DNA of 52,119 nucleotides from an uncultured Acidobacteriota bacterium (GCA_937859595.1 CALMAH010000019.1:1-52119); one strand, 5' to 3'; counted from the first letter of the stretch, positions 39,869-48,890 are shown. The notes: generated by a model from the letters alone, not told the origin. Numbers and translations are program-made.

Positions 39869-40849
39869 ATGAAGCAAGGGCGACAACGAGCTGATAGCTA
39901 CCCCCGGAGCGATAGCCGCCGTGCGCACGTCCATAGCAGGGACACAGATATCCAGCCGCCCTTTTGGCCCGACGCGGCGCCATATTACTCTTTAGCATTT
40001 GTGTCTGCCGCACTGTTGTTCCTACTTGTCCTGATAGTGTTCCTGGAAGAGCCGGAGGAATTCCGGTATTCGGTACCGGCGGTGTCAGCCGGGGTTTTAG
40101 CTCTCGGGACGGTGCTGTTTCGTGAGATCGTAATGCGGAAAGCGAGGCGGAGATTTATCGAAGACCAGCGAGCCCTTGACCGCAATCTATCTGTCAACGG
40201 CATAGGCGACCGGAGGCGAATTCGTAACAACCGGATGTCTCTCGACGAAAATGCCCGGCTGGTCTCAGAAATAAAAGCTAAATCAAAGGCCGCTCGGACG
40301 CTTGGAAGGGTCGGTCCGGCGCATCTGGAGGTGTCGAGACTTTGCGAGGCCTATATAGAGAAGGTCGCGCTGGAACTCCCGCATGTATCCAGCCGTTCGC
40401 CTCGGCTTCCGGCGCTTCATAAGGGAAGAAAGGAGGTGGGGCGGCTTCACCGAAAACACCTGTTGATCTGGACCGAAATCGAGACCCGCGAATTGACCCG
40501 CCGGGCCGGCGATTGTGCTAATATACTGGAGCGGCTTGAGTTAACGTTGAAGGCGAGAGACACGGTGGACGCCGCGCTGGCCCATTATCCGGCTGGGCGA
40601 GAATTGACCGAATCGAGGGAGATACTTGACGAATTGGTTACCTCGGTAAGGGTTGCCGAGCAGATGCAGCAAGCCGACGCAGCCAAAGAGAACGGTCAGA
40701 TCGAGACAGCCCGAACCCATCTAAAAGATGCGCTTAAGATGTTCACAGATTCTATGCTCTCAAAGCCCGATTTTGCTCTGCTTGCGGATTCGCTGGCTAC
40801 GGAGATAACAAAGATAGAGTCAGAGATTGAGGCGGGGCCGTTAAATTAG
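39869..40849 (+). CDS. Membrane-anchored helical protein of unknown function
   Basis: 326 residues from the ATG at 39869; a TTG at 39857 would add four. A basic, disordered N-terminus (about 1-38) precedes two close transmembrane helices (SLAFVSAALLFLLVLIVFL and YSVPAVSAGVLALGTVLF). The remaining ~230 residues are cytoplasmic and almost entirely helical with TPR-like or coiled-coil character (LEVSRLCEAYIEKVALELP, REILDELVTSVRVAEQMQQADAA, ARTHLKDALKMF). No catalytic motif is seen. It stands 28 nt before a zinc-ribbon gene and the polysaccharide-export gene, so a role in assembling that export system is possible. Confidence 0.68.
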   Translation: MKQGRQRADSYPRSDSRRAHVHSRDTDIQPPFWPDAAPYYSLAFVSAALLFLLVLIVFLEEPEEFRYSVPAVSAGVLALGTVLFREIVMRKARRRFIEDQRALDRNLSVNGIGDRRRIRNNRMSLDENARLVSEIKAKSKAARTLGRVGPAHLEVSRLCEAYIEKVALELPHVSSRSPRLPALHKGRKEVGRLHRKHLLIWTEIETRELTRRAGDCANILERLELTLKARDTVDAALAHYPAGRELTESREILDELVTSVRVAEQMQQADAAKENGQIETARTHLKDALKMFTDSMLSKPDFALLADSLATEITKIESEIEAGPLN

Positions 40850-40877
40850 TTAGGCCGTCTTTAAGGAATCCTGCAAA

Positions 40878-41078
40878 ATGATTTCCCAGAAATGCCCCAA
40901 GTGCCGGAGCTCAAGGATCAGAAAAGGATATCGTCGAACGATGATCTGGTCTAAGATCTTCTTCCGATACTACCTTTTGTGTGATAACTGCAATCTTGAA
41001 TTTCGCGGTTTTGCTGTCCCGGGCACCGTATCAAACCGCTCAAGGCGGGAGCCGAAAAAGAACAACAACGACCAATGA
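40878..41078 (+). CDS. Small zinc-ribbon protein
   Basis: 66 residues: KCPKCRSSRIRKGYRR, a hydrophobic-aromatic stretch (WSKIFFRYYLLCDNCNLEF) and a basic tail. Two CxxC knuckles (C6/C9 and C35/C38) form a classic zinc ribbon. The hydrophobic segment between is too short and polar for a membrane helix. Such ribbons in Acidobacteria often accompany polysaccharide genes; here the stop overlaps the SLBB export gene start by four bases (ATGA), which fits. Confidence 0.8.
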   Translation: MISQKCPKCRSSRIRKGYRRTMIWSKIFFRYYLLCDNCNLEFRGFAVPGTVSNRSRREPKKNNNDQ

Positions 41079-42163
41079 CGAGACGGCATGGCCTTCGAAT
41101 GCGATCCGTAAAGCGAATGGTTCGGCCTTTCGCACTAAATGATCCGCTGCAAGAAGTGATCGAGCGATGGACACACGGCCTGATCGCGCTCGGTACGATG
41201 CTCGTTTTGTGGACGGCCTTTGCCATTATTCCGATAGTAGCCCAAGATCCCCAGCCAAGACGGGTCAGACCGGGGCCGGAGCTTATACGGGCCGGTGACA
41301 TCATCGATGTTGACGTTGTCGGGAGCCTGGAATTTGACTGGCGGGGAGGTTTGACGCCGGAGGGTTTTCTGGAGGGTTACGACCACCTCGAGGAACCGAT
41401 CACCGCGCTCTGCCGGACGGAACGATCGGTAGCCGATGCGATCACAGAGGGGCTGTCGACGATCCTCCGCGACCCACAGGTGAATGTCAGGATAATCGAC
41501 CGTTCGAACCGCGCGGTTGCATATATCGACGGCGGGGTGCGGATACCGCAACGCCTGAGAATAAACCGGCCGGCGAGGCTAAATGAGATCATTGCGGTCA
41601 GCGGTGGGATAACAGACACTGCGAGCGGAGAAATAACCATATTTCGCCGCAGCGACCTGAGCTGTGAGGGGGCCAACCAAGCCGACGACGCAGGCAGCGA
41701 AAGCACATCCGGTGTGGGCGAGACGACGGTAATGAAGCTAACCGTCTCCGATCTGTTGAAAGGCGATCCCGACGCGAATCCCTTCATTCTTAGCGGCGAT
41801 ATCGTTACGGTGCTGCAGGCACAGCCGGTATATGTGATCGGCGGCGTGAACAATCCGCGAATGGTCTCGTCTCGGACCGAGTTGACGGTCGCGAGGGCAA
41901 TTCTCTCGGCGGGAGGCATCGCCAAGGGCGGGATCGCGGATTCGGTGACCATTTACCGCCGTGTCGATGGGGTACAGGAGACCATTCAGACCAGTTTTCG
42001 ACTTATCCAGACAGGCGATGCAGTGGATGTCCCGCTGAAGCCGTTCGATATCGTGGATGTCGGTCAAAAAGGCGTTTCCGCCAGGAGGTTTCCTCCGCTG
42101 GTCGATGCGATGCCCGGCGCCGGCGGAACGCGTTCACGACTGCCACTCCGGATCATCGACTGA
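41075..42163 (+). CDS. Polysaccharide export protein with SLBB domains (Wza-like)
   Basis: 362 residues. A hydrophobic segment at about 33-55 (GLIALGTMLVLWTAFAIIPIVA) acts as signal or anchor after a basic N-terminus. The Poly_export domain opens with LIRAGDIIDVDVVGSLEF (about 70-85) and holds RDPQVNVRII. Two SLBB-type segments follow (VAYIDGGVRIPQRLRI...LNEIIAVSGGITD and PVYVIGGVNNPRMVS...TVARAILSAGGIAKGG). There is no lipobox cysteine, unlike Wza. Proteins of this class form or gate the outer-membrane/periplasmic channel for capsule or exopolysaccharide. No glycosyltransferase or Wzc-like kinase gene is adjacent, so its biosynthetic partners lie elsewhere. Confidence 0.87.
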   Translation: MTRRHGLRMRSVKRMVRPFALNDPLQEVIERWTHGLIALGTMLVLWTAFAIIPIVAQDPQPRRVRPGPELIRAGDIIDVDVVGSLEFDWRGGLTPEGFLEGYDHLEEPITALCRTERSVADAITEGLSTILRDPQVNVRIIDRSNRAVAYIDGGVRIPQRLRINRPARLNEIIAVSGGITDTASGEITIFRRSDLSCEGANQADDAGSESTSGVGETTVMKLTVSDLLKGDPDANPFILSGDIVTVLQAQPVYVIGGVNNPRMVSSRTELTVARAILSAGGIAKGGIADSVTIYRRVDGVQETIQTSFRLIQTGDAVDVPLKPFDIVDVGQKGVSARRFPPLVDAMPGAGGTRSRLPLRIID

Positions 42164-42259
42164 TGTCTCAGGCCAACTACGCCCGCGAAATAAATTGTAA
42201 TGCAAAGAAAAATTTGGTTAACTAATCGTTAGCCTCTGAACTTGGGGGCACATAGATCT

Positions 42260-42481
42260 ATGTCTAATCGTGAACGAAAATTGGGCCGCCGCGGCGCGGT
42301 GTTTCTTTGGCTTGGCGCAACCGCCATCGTGATAATGACCCTGGTCTATCTGGAACAGATAGCACTTCTTTACCTGGTGGCGACTGTCGGTCTTATTGTG
42401 CTGCTCCTGGTGGTAGCGTTCTCCGATCTTGAGAGTCTCGATCGGGAAACTGCCGAGAGTTTTGCCAGAGGAAAGGACTGA
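42260..42481 (+). CDS. Small two-helix membrane protein
   Basis: 73 residues. Two transmembrane helices (GAVFLWLGATAIVIMTLVYL and ALLYLVATVGLIVLLLVVAF) between a basic N-terminus (NRERKLGRR) and an acidic tail (SDLESLDRETAESF), giving an N-in orientation. GGGGG about 12 bases upstream supports the ATG at 42260; an in-frame TTG at 42242 is less likely. No family is recognised. It ends 11 nt before the matrixin gene and may be cotranscribed with it. Confidence 0.7.
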   Translation: MSNRERKLGRRGAVFLWLGATAIVIMTLVYLEQIALLYLVATVGLIVLLLVVAFSDLESLDRETAESFARGKD

Positions 42482-42492
42482 TACCTTTTCTG

Positions 42493-43806
42493 ATGTTACG
42501 GATCCTAAGAATCTGCTTAGCAATCCTTGTTGTATTGGCGCTCCAGGCCAGTGCTTTCGCTACGTCATTTTATTCGGAAGGCCCGCGTTTGCGGTCGAAG
42601 ATCGCCTGGAAGGAGAAGGAGATCTCGATAGCGATCTCCGATTCGTTCTTTGGCGAGATCCCGAACATAAAGGCCGGCAGCGACGTTTCCGGGGCCATCG
42701 AACGAAGCCTCGCTTCATGGGAGCGGGCATTAGGGATCACGTTTCTTCCAGGCTATTCCTCTCTCGAAGACGTCAGCCCGAGCGGGGCAGCCGGTGACGG
42801 AATTTCGCTGATAACCGCGGCCGCGACGAACGACAACCTACGGATCTTTGGCCCGAATACGGCCGACATCCCCGCAGCAACCCGAATATTCTACGACGCG
42901 GAAGGGAACATAACCGAAGCGGATATAGTTCTGAATCCGCTATTTCAATTTTCGACCGACGGTACCTTTGGCACTTACGATCTTGAGTCCGTTCTGGTCC
43001 ATGAGATCGGGCACCTCCTTGGGCTAGACCATCTTCCCGTTCCGGGTGGTGTGATGTCCGGCCATCTTGCTCGAAACGGGCTTTACGGCGTTGCTCATTT
43101 TAGTCAGCGAAAACTGACGGCGGCGGATCTTGTTCTTGGCCATTCGCTTTATGGATCGCCGGAAACCGACGAAGATTGCTGTGCGGAAATATATGGGCGA
43201 GTTGAGCAGGAAAAGAGCGGCGAGAAAGGGATCATCTGGCTGGAAAATGCGGAGACCGGCACTTTGGCCGCCGCCATCGAGCCGAACGCGAACGGGTATT
43301 ATGAACTGAAAGGACTCGGTTCCGGCCTGTATTCGGTTTATTGGAGCTCGGCCGCATTTGGGACGGAACATCGTTGGATCGATACTCTGCTTCTGGAAGT
43401 CGGGGACCGGATCGAGCTTGCAGTCTCGCCGGGACAAGCATCTGTGGATGCGGCATTTGAACATATCGGCCTGATAGGACAATTATCGGTGGCATCTTTG
43501 CCGCTTAACCGTGGCAGGACGTTTACCGTCTATCTGGCGAGCCGAGCTCAGGACGTTCAGGGACTTGCAGTGTTTTCGACTTCGCCGTTCATAGAAGTAT
43601 CAGAAACGGTTACCCATATTCGCACGGGTCGCGATGACCTAAGGGTCGTTATGGTAGATGTGACCGTCGCGGACGATGCTCCGGAGGGCTCGTATTCATT
43701 GCTCGCAAGGGATGTCAGTGGTAGAAGGTCATTTCTGCCCGGTGTGTTAACGGTCACTGAATTTACCAACCCCTGGCTAAAGCGAGAATCTTCGTCCCGG
43801 CCATAA
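42493..43806 (+). CDS. Secreted matrixin-type (M10/metzincin) metalloprotease
   Basis: 437 residues with a signal peptide (ICLAILVVLALQASAFA). The catalytic domain (about 45-220) carries the metzincin zinc motif HEIGHLLGLDH (H170, E171, H174, H180) and a Met-turn in GGVMSG. There is no pro-domain with a cysteine switch, so it may be made active. The ~210-residue C-terminal part is beta-rich (AEIYGRVEQE..GYYELKGLGSGLYSVYW, then two more beta segments) and resembles a carboxypeptidase-regulatory or adhesive domain. It probably degrades extracellular or periplasmic protein. Confidence 0.87.
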   Translation: MLRILRICLAILVVLALQASAFATSFYSEGPRLRSKIAWKEKEISIAISDSFFGEIPNIKAGSDVSGAIERSLASWERALGITFLPGYSSLEDVSPSGAAGDGISLITAAATNDNLRIFGPNTADIPAATRIFYDAEGNITEADIVLNPLFQFSTDGTFGTYDLESVLVHEIGHLLGLDHLPVPGGVMSGHLARNGLYGVAHFSQRKLTAADLVLGHSLYGSPETDEDCCAEIYGRVEQEKSGEKGIIWLENAETGTLAAAIEPNANGYYELKGLGSGLYSVYWSSAAFGTEHRWIDTLLLEVGDRIELAVSPGQASVDAAFEHIGLIGQLSVASLPLNRGRTFTVYLASRAQDVQGLAVFSTSPFIEVSETVTHIRTGRDDLRVVMVDVTVADDAPEGSYSLLARDVSGRRSFLPGVLTVTEFTNPWLKRESSSRP

Positions 43807-43814
43807 AAAAACGC

Positions 43815-43842
43815 TTGCATTTGTAACGAATTGGTGCATAAT
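43815..43842 (+). promoter_or_regulatory. Sigma70-type promoter of the permease leader
   Basis: TTGCAT (43815-43820), a 16-bp spacer and CATAAT (43837-43842). The expected start near 43849 is the first base of the first leader hairpin. Confidence 0.5.
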
Positions 43843-43848
43843 CGAGAA

Positions 43849-44076
43849 GTTCACCTCCCCGGTGAACATCGGTCGCGAGGGGTGAGGACTCGCGACTTAA
43901 GGGGCGACGGTGTGGGAGACGTCGCCCCATAAAATTTGCCAGAAGCTGTTTTTTTGCAGCGGTTAGGGCCCTGTGGGCCAGACGCGTCGCGGAGACCAAG
44001 CGTGGCGTAGGGTAAGAAATCTGATCGGGTCAAATAATGCCGCCGGGAATTTTCGACGGGCGGCTTTTCTGTTTGG
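43849..44076 (+). ncRNA. Structured 5' leader, candidate riboswitch of unknown class
   Basis: Three back-to-back perfect hairpins: GTTCACC/GGTGAAC (43849-43867, loop TCCCC), GTCGCGAG/CTCGCGAC (43872-43896, loop GGGTGAGGA) and GGGGCGACG/CGTCGCCCC (43901-43928, loop GTGTGGGAGA). The pyrimidine loop of the first could pair with the G-rich loop of the second. A weaker folded part follows (GCTG/CAGC at 43945-43960; GGCCC/GGGCC at 43967-43979; ACGC/GCGT at 43982-44008) and then the intrinsic terminator. I looked for c-di-AMP (ydaO), TPP, M-box, cobalamin and fluoride signatures and did not find them convincingly. The likely target is the APC permease. Confidence 0.55.
44039..44074 (+). terminator. 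Leader terminator just before the permease start
   Basis: GCCGCC (44039-44044) pairs with GGCGGC (44059-44064), followed by TTTTCTGTTT. It ends six bases before the ATG at 44080, so it can work only as a conditional terminator or RBS sequestor for the permease, not as the end of the upstream gene, whose stop is 230 bp away. Confidence 0.7.
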
Positions 44077-44079
44077 GTG

Positions 44080-46080
44080 ATGAAACCAACCAAGGGTCAA
44101 GGCAGGATCGGAAGATGGCTCGCCGGAGGATCCCAGACCGGGGGCGATGGGGGAGTAACTCATCAGGAACATCCGTGGTGGAAAGTGATGTGCCTCACCG
44201 GGGTAGATTATTTTTCCACGCTGGGATATCAGCCGGGCATTGCTCTGCTCGCGGCGGGGGCATTATCACCGTTTGCGACGCTGGTCCTTGTTTTGCTGAC
44301 GCTGTTTGGTGCGCTGCCGATGTATAGGCGGGTTGCCGAGGAGAGCCCCTATGGGGACGGGTCGATATCGATGCTTGAGCGGCTTCTTTCTCGCTGGAAG
44401 GGGAAGATGTTCGTGCTCGCCCTGCTCGGTTTTGTTGCGACAAGCTTTATCATAACTATTACGCTTTCGTCGGCCGATGCGACGGCCCATATCATCGAAA
44501 ATCCGCTGATAGAGCACAACCTCTCATTCCTTTTAGACAGGCGGGTGGCTGTGACCCTTGTGTTGATAGCGGCTTTGGGAGCGATGTTCCTGCGCGGTTT
44601 CAGTGAGGTGATAGGGCTGGCGGTGGGGATAGTTGCCGTATTTCTGCTGCTTAATGCGATAACGATCGCTTTCGCGTTCTATCATATTGTGGCGGTCCAG
44701 CCGGAGACGATCCCATCGTGGCAGGCCCTTATCTGGAGCCATCCGAACGTGAACGGCAGCATCTTTTTGTTGATAGCTGCGTCGCTGATGGTATTTCCAA
44801 AGCTTGCGCTCGGGCTTTCAGGATTTGAGACCGGTGTCGTGGTCATGCCGCTGGTCAAGAGCGATTCACCGCCGCCCGAGGCCGGGGTTTCGCTTCATCA
44901 CACGACACAATCCGACGGAGCAGAGCCCTCTGAGGAATACAAGCGCTATATCGACGGACGAATAAAGAACGGCAAGAAACTGCTGACTGGTGCCGCCGTA
45001 ATTATGAGCGTGTTTCTCGTCGGCAGTAGTCTTGTTACAACGATGCTTGTCCCGCCGAACGAGATCCAGGAGGGAGGGAAAGCGTATGGCCGGGCGATCT
45101 CCTACTTGACACACGAGTTCCTGGGCAGCGGATTTGGTACGCTCTACGACATCTCCACGATCGCCATACTCTGGTTCGCGGGGGCGTCGGCAATGGCCGG
45201 CCTGTTGAATATAGTTCCGCGATATCTGCCTCGATATGGAATGGCTCCCAATTGGGCACGTGCCACCCGCCCGCTGGTATTGATCTTTACGGCAATATGT
45301 TTTGTTGTGACGATAATTTTCGATGCGGGTGTGTCCTCGCAGGGGGGAGCCTACGCCACCGGGGTTTTGATGCTGATGACCTCGGCCGCATTTGCTGTCA
45401 CCATTTCCGCAAGGAAGAAAGGCCATCGTTCGTGGCTTATCTATCTGGTGATAACAATAGTATTCGTTTACACGACCGCCGCAAACATCATCGCCCAGCC
45501 AAGCGGCATCAAGATCGCGTCGTTCTTTATACTTGCGATAATCGTCTCGTCGCTGATCTCGCGTGCGATGCGGACGACCGAGCTTCGCGTGGAAAAGATC
45601 GAATTTGACGAAACCGCTCTTGCGTTTCTTGAGGACGCAGCTGAAGGTGACGTTCGGATAGTGACGAACCGCCGTGAGGTCGGAAATGTGGGCGAGTACC
45701 GATTCAAGGAGCACGAAAAGCGGGTGGACAATCATATACCTTCTTCAGACCCCGTCCTGTTCTTTGAGGTCGATCTCGGAGATGCGTCGGAATTTACCGG
45801 GGCATTGCGGGTGAGAGGCGTCGATGTCGAAGGCTACAGGATCTTGAGGACCGAATCACCCGCGGTCCCGAATGCCATCGCGGCATTGCTAATACACATA
45901 AGGGACCGAACCGGAAAGATACCGCACGTCTATTTTGGCTGGAGCGAGGGAAATCCGGTGATGTATCTGATCCGGTATATCTTTTTCGGCGAGGGCGACA
46001 CGGCCCCCGTAACGCGCGAGATACTGCGGCAAGCCGAACCAGACCCGGAGTTAAGGCCAAATGTTCATGTAGGCGGATAG
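44080..46080 (+). CDS. APC-superfamily permease, substrate unknown
   Basis: 666 residues from the ATG at 44080; a GTG immediately before it is also possible. About 12 transmembrane helices in the first 500 residues, beginning after a soluble N-terminus ([27 protein letters not shown]). [14 protein letters not shown] and [14 protein letters not shown] resemble the unwound-helix segments of APC transporters. A cytoplasmic C-terminal domain of ~165 residues follows ([37 protein letters not shown]). Similar permeases carry amino acids or potassium (KimA type), but this one is too distant to assign. Expression is probably set by the structured leader. Confidence 0.82.
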   Translation: MKPTKGQGRIGRWLAGGSQTGGDGGVTHQEHPWWKVMCLTGVDYFSTLGYQPGIALLAAGALSPFATLVLVLLTLFGALPMYRRVAEESPYGDGSISMLERLLSRWKGKMFVLALLGFVATSFIITITLSSADATAHIIENPLIEHNLSFLLDRRVAVTLVLIAALGAMFLRGFSEVIGLAVGIVAVFLLLNAITIAFAFYHIVAVQPETIPSWQALIWSHPNVNGSIFLLIAASLMVFPKLALGLSGFETGVVVMPLVKSDSPPPEAGVSLHHTTQSDGAEPSEEYKRYIDGRIKNGKKLLTGAAVIMSVFLVGSSLVTTMLVPPNEIQEGGKAYGRAISYLTHEFLGSGFGTLYDISTIAILWFAGASAMAGLLNIVPRYLPRYGMAPNWARATRPLVLIFTAICFVVTIIFDAGVSSQGGAYATGVLMLMTSAAFAVTISARKKGHRSWLIYLVITIVFVYTTAANIIAQPSGIKIASFFILAIIVSSLISRAMRTTELRVEKIEFDETALAFLEDAAEGDVRIVTNRREVGNVGEYRFKEHEKRVDNHIPSSDPVLFFEVDLGDASEFTGALRVRGVDVEGYRILRTESPAVPNAIAALLIHIRDRTGKIPHVYFGWSEGNPVMYLIRYIFFGEGDTAPVTREILRQAEPDPELRPNVHVGG

Positions 46081-46089
46081 AAGGATCCG

Positions 46090-46476
46090 CTATTCAGGAG
46101 AGCCCAGGAGAGACGGGTTCATGTCGAGAAAACACGATCTGCAATAGACCGGGCGACCCTGAGAAGGATAGAAGGGCACCGTGGTGCGTTCGCTGCAGCG
46201 GGCGCAGTCCACCGCAACTTCGATGCGCTGTTTGACACCCGATTCCTGTGCCGCGGCGATGGCCGCTATGCGGTCGTTCTTGGCCTGTTTACATGGCTTG
46301 CAGCGTTTAGGCGGGTTAACCAGATTCTTGTCCCGGAAAAATGCCTGTTCGCCTGCTGACCAGACGAAATTGGTTCCACAGTCGATACAGTTCAGTTCCT
46401 TGTCGTCAAATTCGGCTTCGGGCGGGAGATTGGTCAGTACTACACCATTGTTTGAGTCAAAACTTCCTTCTGACAT
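46090..46476 (-). CDS. Zinc-ribbon protein
   Basis: 128 residues. The first ribbon NCIDCGTNFVWSAGEQAFFRDKNLVNPPKRCKPC has the zinc-ribbon pattern C-x2-CG-x-x-F-x-[WF]-x3-EQ-x-F and a second CxxC. The second ribbon VDCARCSERTTVPFYPSQGRPVYCRSCF near the C-terminus matches the CxxC-DKSH-like zinc-ribbon type common with RNA- or stress-associated small proteins. GGGGAGA precedes the ATG at 46476. It is convergent with the permease. Function unknown beyond zinc binding. Confidence 0.82.
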   Translation of the reverse strand: MSEGSFDSNNGVVLTNLPPEAEFDDKELNCIDCGTNFVWSAGEQAFFRDKNLVNPPKRCKPCKQAKNDRIAAIAAAQESGVKQRIEVAVDCARCSERTTVPFYPSQGRPVYCRSCFLDMNPSLLGSPE

Positions 46477-46720
46477 TTTGTCTCCCCTTATGCGAACATT
46501 ATCTCAGGCAATGGTCTGAGTCCGCCGCTTACCGCGGACAGCATCTACAGCAGGGATTTTCCAAGATGCGTAGTTCCGGCCGCTGCTTTTGGTACCAGGC
46601 CGGGGCCGCAGGTAGGTGCGACGCGCGAGAGAGTACCTGAGTCATCTGCGACAATATAAAATGTGACTTTGGCTGTCAAGCGGAGAGGTTTGCACATAAG
46701 CGGTAGTTTTGGAAAGATGA

Positions 46721-48007
46721 ATGGTTATGTACAAGATCCTTGTTGTAGGTTCAGGTGGGCGTGAGCACGCGATCTGCAAAGCTTTTTTGAAAGGTGAACG
46801 CTCCGCAAAAATTTACTGTGCGAACGGGAACGCCGGTATCGCGCGGGTAGCGGAATTGGTTGAGATCAAGCCTGACAACATAGAGGCATTGGCGGACTTT
46901 GCCGAAGCGAACGGAATAGATCTGACGTTTGTCGGGGGTGAGACGCCTCTGGCGGATGGCATAGTGGACAATTTTGAAGGCCGTGGGCTGAAGATCGTCG
47001 GAGTTTCGCAGGCAGCGGCGCGGCTCGAATCGAGCAAATCGTTTGCCAAGGACTTCATGACACGCCACGCGATACCAACCGCTGCGTACCGCACGGCAAT
47101 GTCGCCCAGCGAGGCAGCGGCGGCGTTGGAAGCCGGAGAATTGGGCACCGATCCGACAATACCGGTCGTGGTAAAGGCGGATGGTCTGGCGGCGGGGAAG
47201 GGCGTAGTTGTGGCAGCGGACCGGGCGGAGGCGTTGCGAGCGATCGGCGAACTGGAAAATCTGGCCGGGAGCGACGCGGCCGAGACGATCGTGCTGGAAG
47301 AATGTCTTTTTGGCCGCGAGGTCTCGCTGATAATGTTCTGCGACGGCGAGAATTATGCGTTGATGCCGCCTACACGCGACCACAAGCGTATCGGCGAGGG
47401 AGACACGGGGCCGAATACGGGAGGAATGGGAACGATCACCGACAGCTCGCTGCTCACCGACGAACAAACGCGGGAGATCGTAAAAACGATCATTGAGCCG
47501 ACGATAAAAGGCTGCCGCGACGAGGGCTTTCCGTTTCGCGGAATCATGTTTCTTGGGCTAATGATGACGGCGGAGGGGCCGCGCGTTCTGGAGTACAACG
47601 TACGGTTCGGCGACCCGGAGACCCAGGCGATCGTGGTCCGGCTTGAGAGCGATCTGGTGGATATCTGCGAAGCTATTATCGAGGGCAGGTTGGCGGAAAC
47701 GGATATCCGTTGGAGCGGCGGAGCATCCGCTTGCGTTGTTCTCGCATCGGAGGGGTATCCGTCGAAGCCGAGGACGGGCGATGTCATCTTCGGGCTCGAC
47801 GAAGCCGCTGGCGTCGAGAATGTGAATATCTTTCACGCAGGGACCGCGGCCAACGAAAAAGGGGAATTCACTACGTCTGGCGGCCGGGTACTCGGTGTGA
47901 CGGCAACGGGCCGCGATCTTGACGCCGCCATCGTGACCGCATACGAGGCCGCTGAGAAGATCCACTGGCCCGGAATGCAATATCGCCGTGACATCGGCCG
48001 AACATAA
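46721..48007 (+). CDS. purD: Phosphoribosylamine-glycine ligase
   Basis: 428 residues, normal size. PurD makes glycinamide ribonucleotide from phosphoribosylamine, glycine and ATP in purine synthesis. Family blocks: ILVVGSGGREHAI at the N-terminus, PVVVKADGLAAGKGVVVA (ATP-grasp), ACVVLASEGYP, and TGPNTGGMG with EYNVRFGDPETQ at the active site. Two ATGs (46721, 46727) are possible; GGAAAG precedes the first. No other pur gene is in the window. The next gene begins two bases after the stop. Confidence 0.95.
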   Translation: MVMYKILVVGSGGREHAICKAFLKGERSAKIYCANGNAGIARVAELVEIKPDNIEALADFAEANGIDLTFVGGETPLADGIVDNFEGRGLKIVGVSQAAARLESSKSFAKDFMTRHAIPTAAYRTAMSPSEAAAALEAGELGTDPTIPVVVKADGLAAGKGVVVAADRAEALRAIGELENLAGSDAAETIVLEECLFGREVSLIMFCDGENYALMPPTRDHKRIGEGDTGPNTGGMGTITDSSLLTDEQTREIVKTIIEPTIKGCRDEGFPFRGIMFLGLMMTAEGPRVLEYNVRFGDPETQAIVVRLESDLVDICEAIIEGRLAETDIRWSGGASACVVLASEGYPSKPRTGDVIFGLDEAAGVENVNIFHAGTAANEKGEFTTSGGRVLGVTATGRDLDAAIVTAYEAAEKIHWPGMQYRRDIGRT

Positions 48008-48008
48008 A

Positions 48009-48890
48009 ATGAAGCTAGCTCTTCTTTTTGTCTTTCTCTCGTGTCAGGCCGTTATTGTCTTGGCACAGCCCGGATGTTATTCGGTGTTTGACCCCTCGGT
48101 CACATGCGGGCGTCATTATCTTGGCGTCGAGTTCATATTCGTTGGCAAGATCATTGAAGTAGAGAGAGGAACGGATGCTTGGAGAGATCCGCCGAGAGCT
48201 CGAGTAGCAGTTGAAACCCTTATCAAGGGCGAGCTTGCATCCGAGGTCGATGCCTATTTTATTGACTCTGACTGTTTCATGGCGTTCTGGCCGACTCCGG
48301 GGCAAAAGTATATTTTCTCAGTCGGCTTCGCGAAACATGGCGATACTTCCAGGCTGCATGTGCGTTCGTGGAGCTGGGGCCTTGAAGCATATTCGCCAGA
48401 GGAGGTCTCCGGGTTCGCCGAGGAGATCCAAAGCGTATTGAGAGGCGACAGACAGCCGCCGATCACCGGACGTGTCATCCAGAGTCTAGGTGAAAGGGCA
48501 TACCGCGGGATGCAGGCAACACCGCTGAATATGAAGCTCGGCTATGATCCAAAGTATGCAAGGCCGATGGCAGGGGTGGTGATAAATGCGACTGGCAGAG
48601 ACGGGGCCGCGTTCAAGACGACAACCAACGAAGACGGCGAATATAGGTTTGAGGACCTGCCGCGAGGCATTTATGAAGTGAGGCCGGAATTGTCCGATCG
48701 CTTATTCATTGAAGGATACGGCGACTATACACGCGTCGAGGACGATAAAAAGCTCATAGACGTCGATGACAACGTTTGCTCAAAGCGATTTAGCTTTTTT
48801 GTCGAAGAAACCGTCATCAAGCCGGCCCGCGCCCAGCCCGCGGACATCCTCACCTTCAGCGAGATCTTTAGTTTCAATCCGTGTCAATGA
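48009..48890 (+). CDS. Secreted protein with TIMP/NTR-like and carboxypeptidase-regulatory-like domains
   Basis: 293 residues from the ATG at 48009; an ATG at 47988 overlaps purD and would precede the signal peptide. The signal peptide is KLALLFVFLSCQAVIVLA. Residues about 25-130 (CYSVFDPSVTCG, VEFIFVGKIIEVE, RVAVETLIKGE, SDCFMAFWPTPGQKYIFSVG) match the bacterial TIMP/NTR-like pattern with paired cysteines. Residues about 155-245 (PMAGVVINATGRDGAAFKTT then GEYRFEDLPRGIYEVRPEL) are a carboxypeptidase-regulatory or Cna-B-type beta domain. A further Cys-containing beta tail ends in NPCQ. Probably an exported binding protein. Confidence 0.78.
   Translation: MKLALLFVFLSCQAVIVLAQPGCYSVFDPSVTCGRHYLGVEFIFVGKIIEVERGTDAWRDPPRARVAVETLIKGELASEVDAYFIDSDCFMAFWPTPGQKYIFSVGFAKHGDTSRLHVRSWSWGLEAYSPEEVSGFAEEIQSVLRGDRQPPITGRVIQSLGERAYRGMQATPLNMKLGYDPKYARPMAGVVINATGRDGAAFKTTTNEDGEYRFEDLPRGIYEVRPELSDRLFIEGYGDYTRVEDDKKLIDVDDNVCSKRFSFFVEETVIKPARAQPADILTFSEIFSFNPCQ

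Noticed and set aside
43871..44045. TPP riboswitch, because of CTGATCGGG...TAATGCC and GCGTAGGG near the permease
   Set aside because: The elements are in the wrong order (GCGTAGGG precedes CTGATC) and the CTGAGA core of the thi-box is missing.
43849..44076. c-di-AMP (ydaO) riboswitch ahead of the permease
   Set aside because: Context fits, but the GGGGTGAATC and CAGCTAACC consensus segments are not present; left as an unclassified leader.
46477..46720. Possible tRNA or small RNA between the zinc-ribbon gene and purD
   Set aside because: No cloverleaf, no T-loop GGTTCGA-type box; only a loose 6-bp inverted repeat (CAGGTA/TACCTG).
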